Source: Chamaecrista fasciculata (Eukaryota; Streptophyta; Magnoliopsida; Fabales; Fabaceae). From it: a stretch of 64,000 nucleotides of DNA. This document shows, piece after piece, positions 62,818 through 64,000 of this stretch (position 1 is its first letter; every line of letters begins with the position of its first letter). A program made the translations under genes and the position numbers. The DNA lies in NCBI GenBank assembly GCA_003254925.1, contig QANZ01037815.1, forward strand, positions 69,093 through 133,092. Reading direction: 5' to 3'. A model generated the notes under the pieces. That model saw nothing but the letters and a program-made list of their open reading frames with translations, was not told the origin of the DNA and did no database searches.

Positions 62818-63090
62818 AGCCTATCAATAGGGAGGGGGTTTTCACCTTGAGATGTACCACAAAATTATTGGCCTATGAGTGTAAAAGGACTTGGGTAGTT
62901 ATGTGGAGGAGGGTTTATAATTTTTTTGTTCAAAAATTATATTGAGGGGAGTTTATAATTTTTTCCGTGTAAAAATTACAAATAATAAAGTTTGTCCGAA
63001 TAGGGGACGTAGAGTAGGTCTTTAAAAATTTGTGTTTATTTCTCAATTTCTTCTTCCTTTATTTATTGTGTGAGTTGCGCTCCTGCCTAA
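62818..63090 (+). repeat. decayed LTR related to 697-1044
   Basis: From CTATCAATAGGGAGGGGG (decayed TATA segment) to GTTGCGCTCCTGCCTAA this follows the second two-thirds of the LTR at 697-1044, including both hairpin blocks, the GTAGGTCTT block and CTTCCTTTATTTATTGTGTG. The left third, the terminal CAACA and any gag are missing, so it is a truncated solo relic in the same orientation. Confidence 0.7.
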
Positions 63091-63540
63091 AGAAGATACA
63101 AGAGCTACACAATCTACTCCAATAATAACATGATAAAGATCAAATATGTCAAAAGTGTGCACGTTTCATTTTTTGTCTACCAGCTTTTTTTTTTATAAGA
63201 ATAATACATTTTTTTGTCTACCTGTTGCACCAAATTCTATCTACAGCTGACCATCCTAAACTTAACCACAAACCAAAGGCAAAAATAAGAAATATACGTT
63301 GCGTAATTATGCCAATCATTCTCTCTAGCCTTAGTGCATGATCGAAGGGTTCCTAAAAGCAGTATATACTCATAGATACCAACAAAGTTAACATTAGAAG
63401 CTCGATCATGGTTGTAATTAATCAATGTACCGAAAGTAATCATCAAATTTGCCCTTACCATCATGTGAATCTAAGAATTTTATCTTGAGCTAAACTCAGG
63501 TCGGTATACAGACTGCGTTCACGATTACCGAAAATGTTAA
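63091..63540. other. intergenic
   Basis: Nothing recognised. Confidence 0.4.
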
Positions 63541-63542
63541 TA

Positions 63543-63816
63543 CTCCCTCCGTTCCTGAATATCTGCTTTTCTGGAGAACTTTTTTTGTTCCAAAATATCT
63601 GATGTTTTATAACTTCAAGAGAGCATTAATTATTCTTTTACCATTCTATCCCTATTAAATATAGTAGAGTCATAAATGAATAAACATTTTCCAAGTAATT
63701 TAATAGGGATAGTTTAGTCTTTTTACCTCATTTTTGTCTTTATTCTAGGTGAGCTAATCATTTCCTTGGTCTGTGTGTATTTACCTTAAACATCAGATAT
63801 ATAGGAACGGAGGGAG
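63543..63816. mobile_element. Stowaway MITE
   Basis: A 274-bp element with the diagnostic Stowaway (Tc1/mariner) ends CTCCCTCCGTTCC and GGAACGGAGGGAG, flanked by the TA target duplication (63541-63542 and 63817-63818). Noncoding and AT-rich inside. Confidence 0.92.
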
Positions 63817-63818
63817 TA

Positions 63819-64000
63819 TTAATTATATGCACAATGATAAAGCTGACTAGTGACTATTGACCTCTATTAATTAAATGGACGGCCATCCGTATATATAAAA
63901 GCAAGTATTGTACAGCCAAGAGTATTTAAAGTTTTAAACCATACCTTTCTGGACCTTTTGGAAAAGATCGAAGTGTAGCTAATCATATTTAAACCTAGTC
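63819..64000. other. intergenic, right window edge
   Basis: Nothing recognised. Confidence 0.3.

Overview
This is nuclear DNA of a flowering plant, most likely a eudicot. It is AT-rich, its genes carry many GT-AG introns, and it holds plant-specific genes (a YSK2 dehydrin and the phytocalpain DEK1) among typical plant MITEs, SINEs and Copia-type LTR sequence. I cannot name the species. Exon boundaries were placed by hand from splice sites, reading-frame continuity and remembered family sequences; every multi-exon model below closes in frame.

Layout. 1-3 kb: the 3' end of a Copia-like element (gag, polypurine tract, LTR), a SINE and two tandem foldback elements. 3.4-4.2 kb: an intronless ABA-type dehydrin (+) with G-box/ABRE sites. 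6.9-9.6 kb: a mitochondrial dicarboxylate/tricarboxylate carrier (+, 6 exons). 11.7-17.3 kb: an organellar elongation factor P (-, 10 exons), convergent with the carrier. 17.4-29.4 kb: a gene-free repeat island with a Tourist-like MITE, a hAT-like element with a perfect 8-bp target duplication, a tandem array of foldback elements, two single-N assembly marks and a near-perfect 431-bp palindrome. 29.8-43.5 kb: Mediator subunit MED13 (+, 22 coding exons, 1966 aa). 45.6-60.9 kb: DEK1 calpain (-, 30 coding exons, 2157 aa), convergent with MED13. 61-64 kb: the DEK1 upstream region, a SINE of the family seen at 1.2 kb, a decayed LTR related to the one at 0.7 kb, and a Stowaway MITE.

How the genes relate. 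MED13 (kinase module of Mediator) and DEK1 (plasma-membrane calpain for epidermal identity) are both embryo-patterning regulators. As I recall their Arabidopsis locus numbers they are also close neighbours there, so the pair looks like conserved microsynteny. The carrier and EF-P both serve organelles but show no other link. The dehydrin stands alone.

I found no clearly undescribed biological system. The best leads are the gag-only retroelement end, the arginine at the EF-P modification site with a 14-nt microexon beside it, the intron-free dehydrin, the palindrome in the MED13 promoter, and the triplicated foldback block whose single N suggests an assembly problem.
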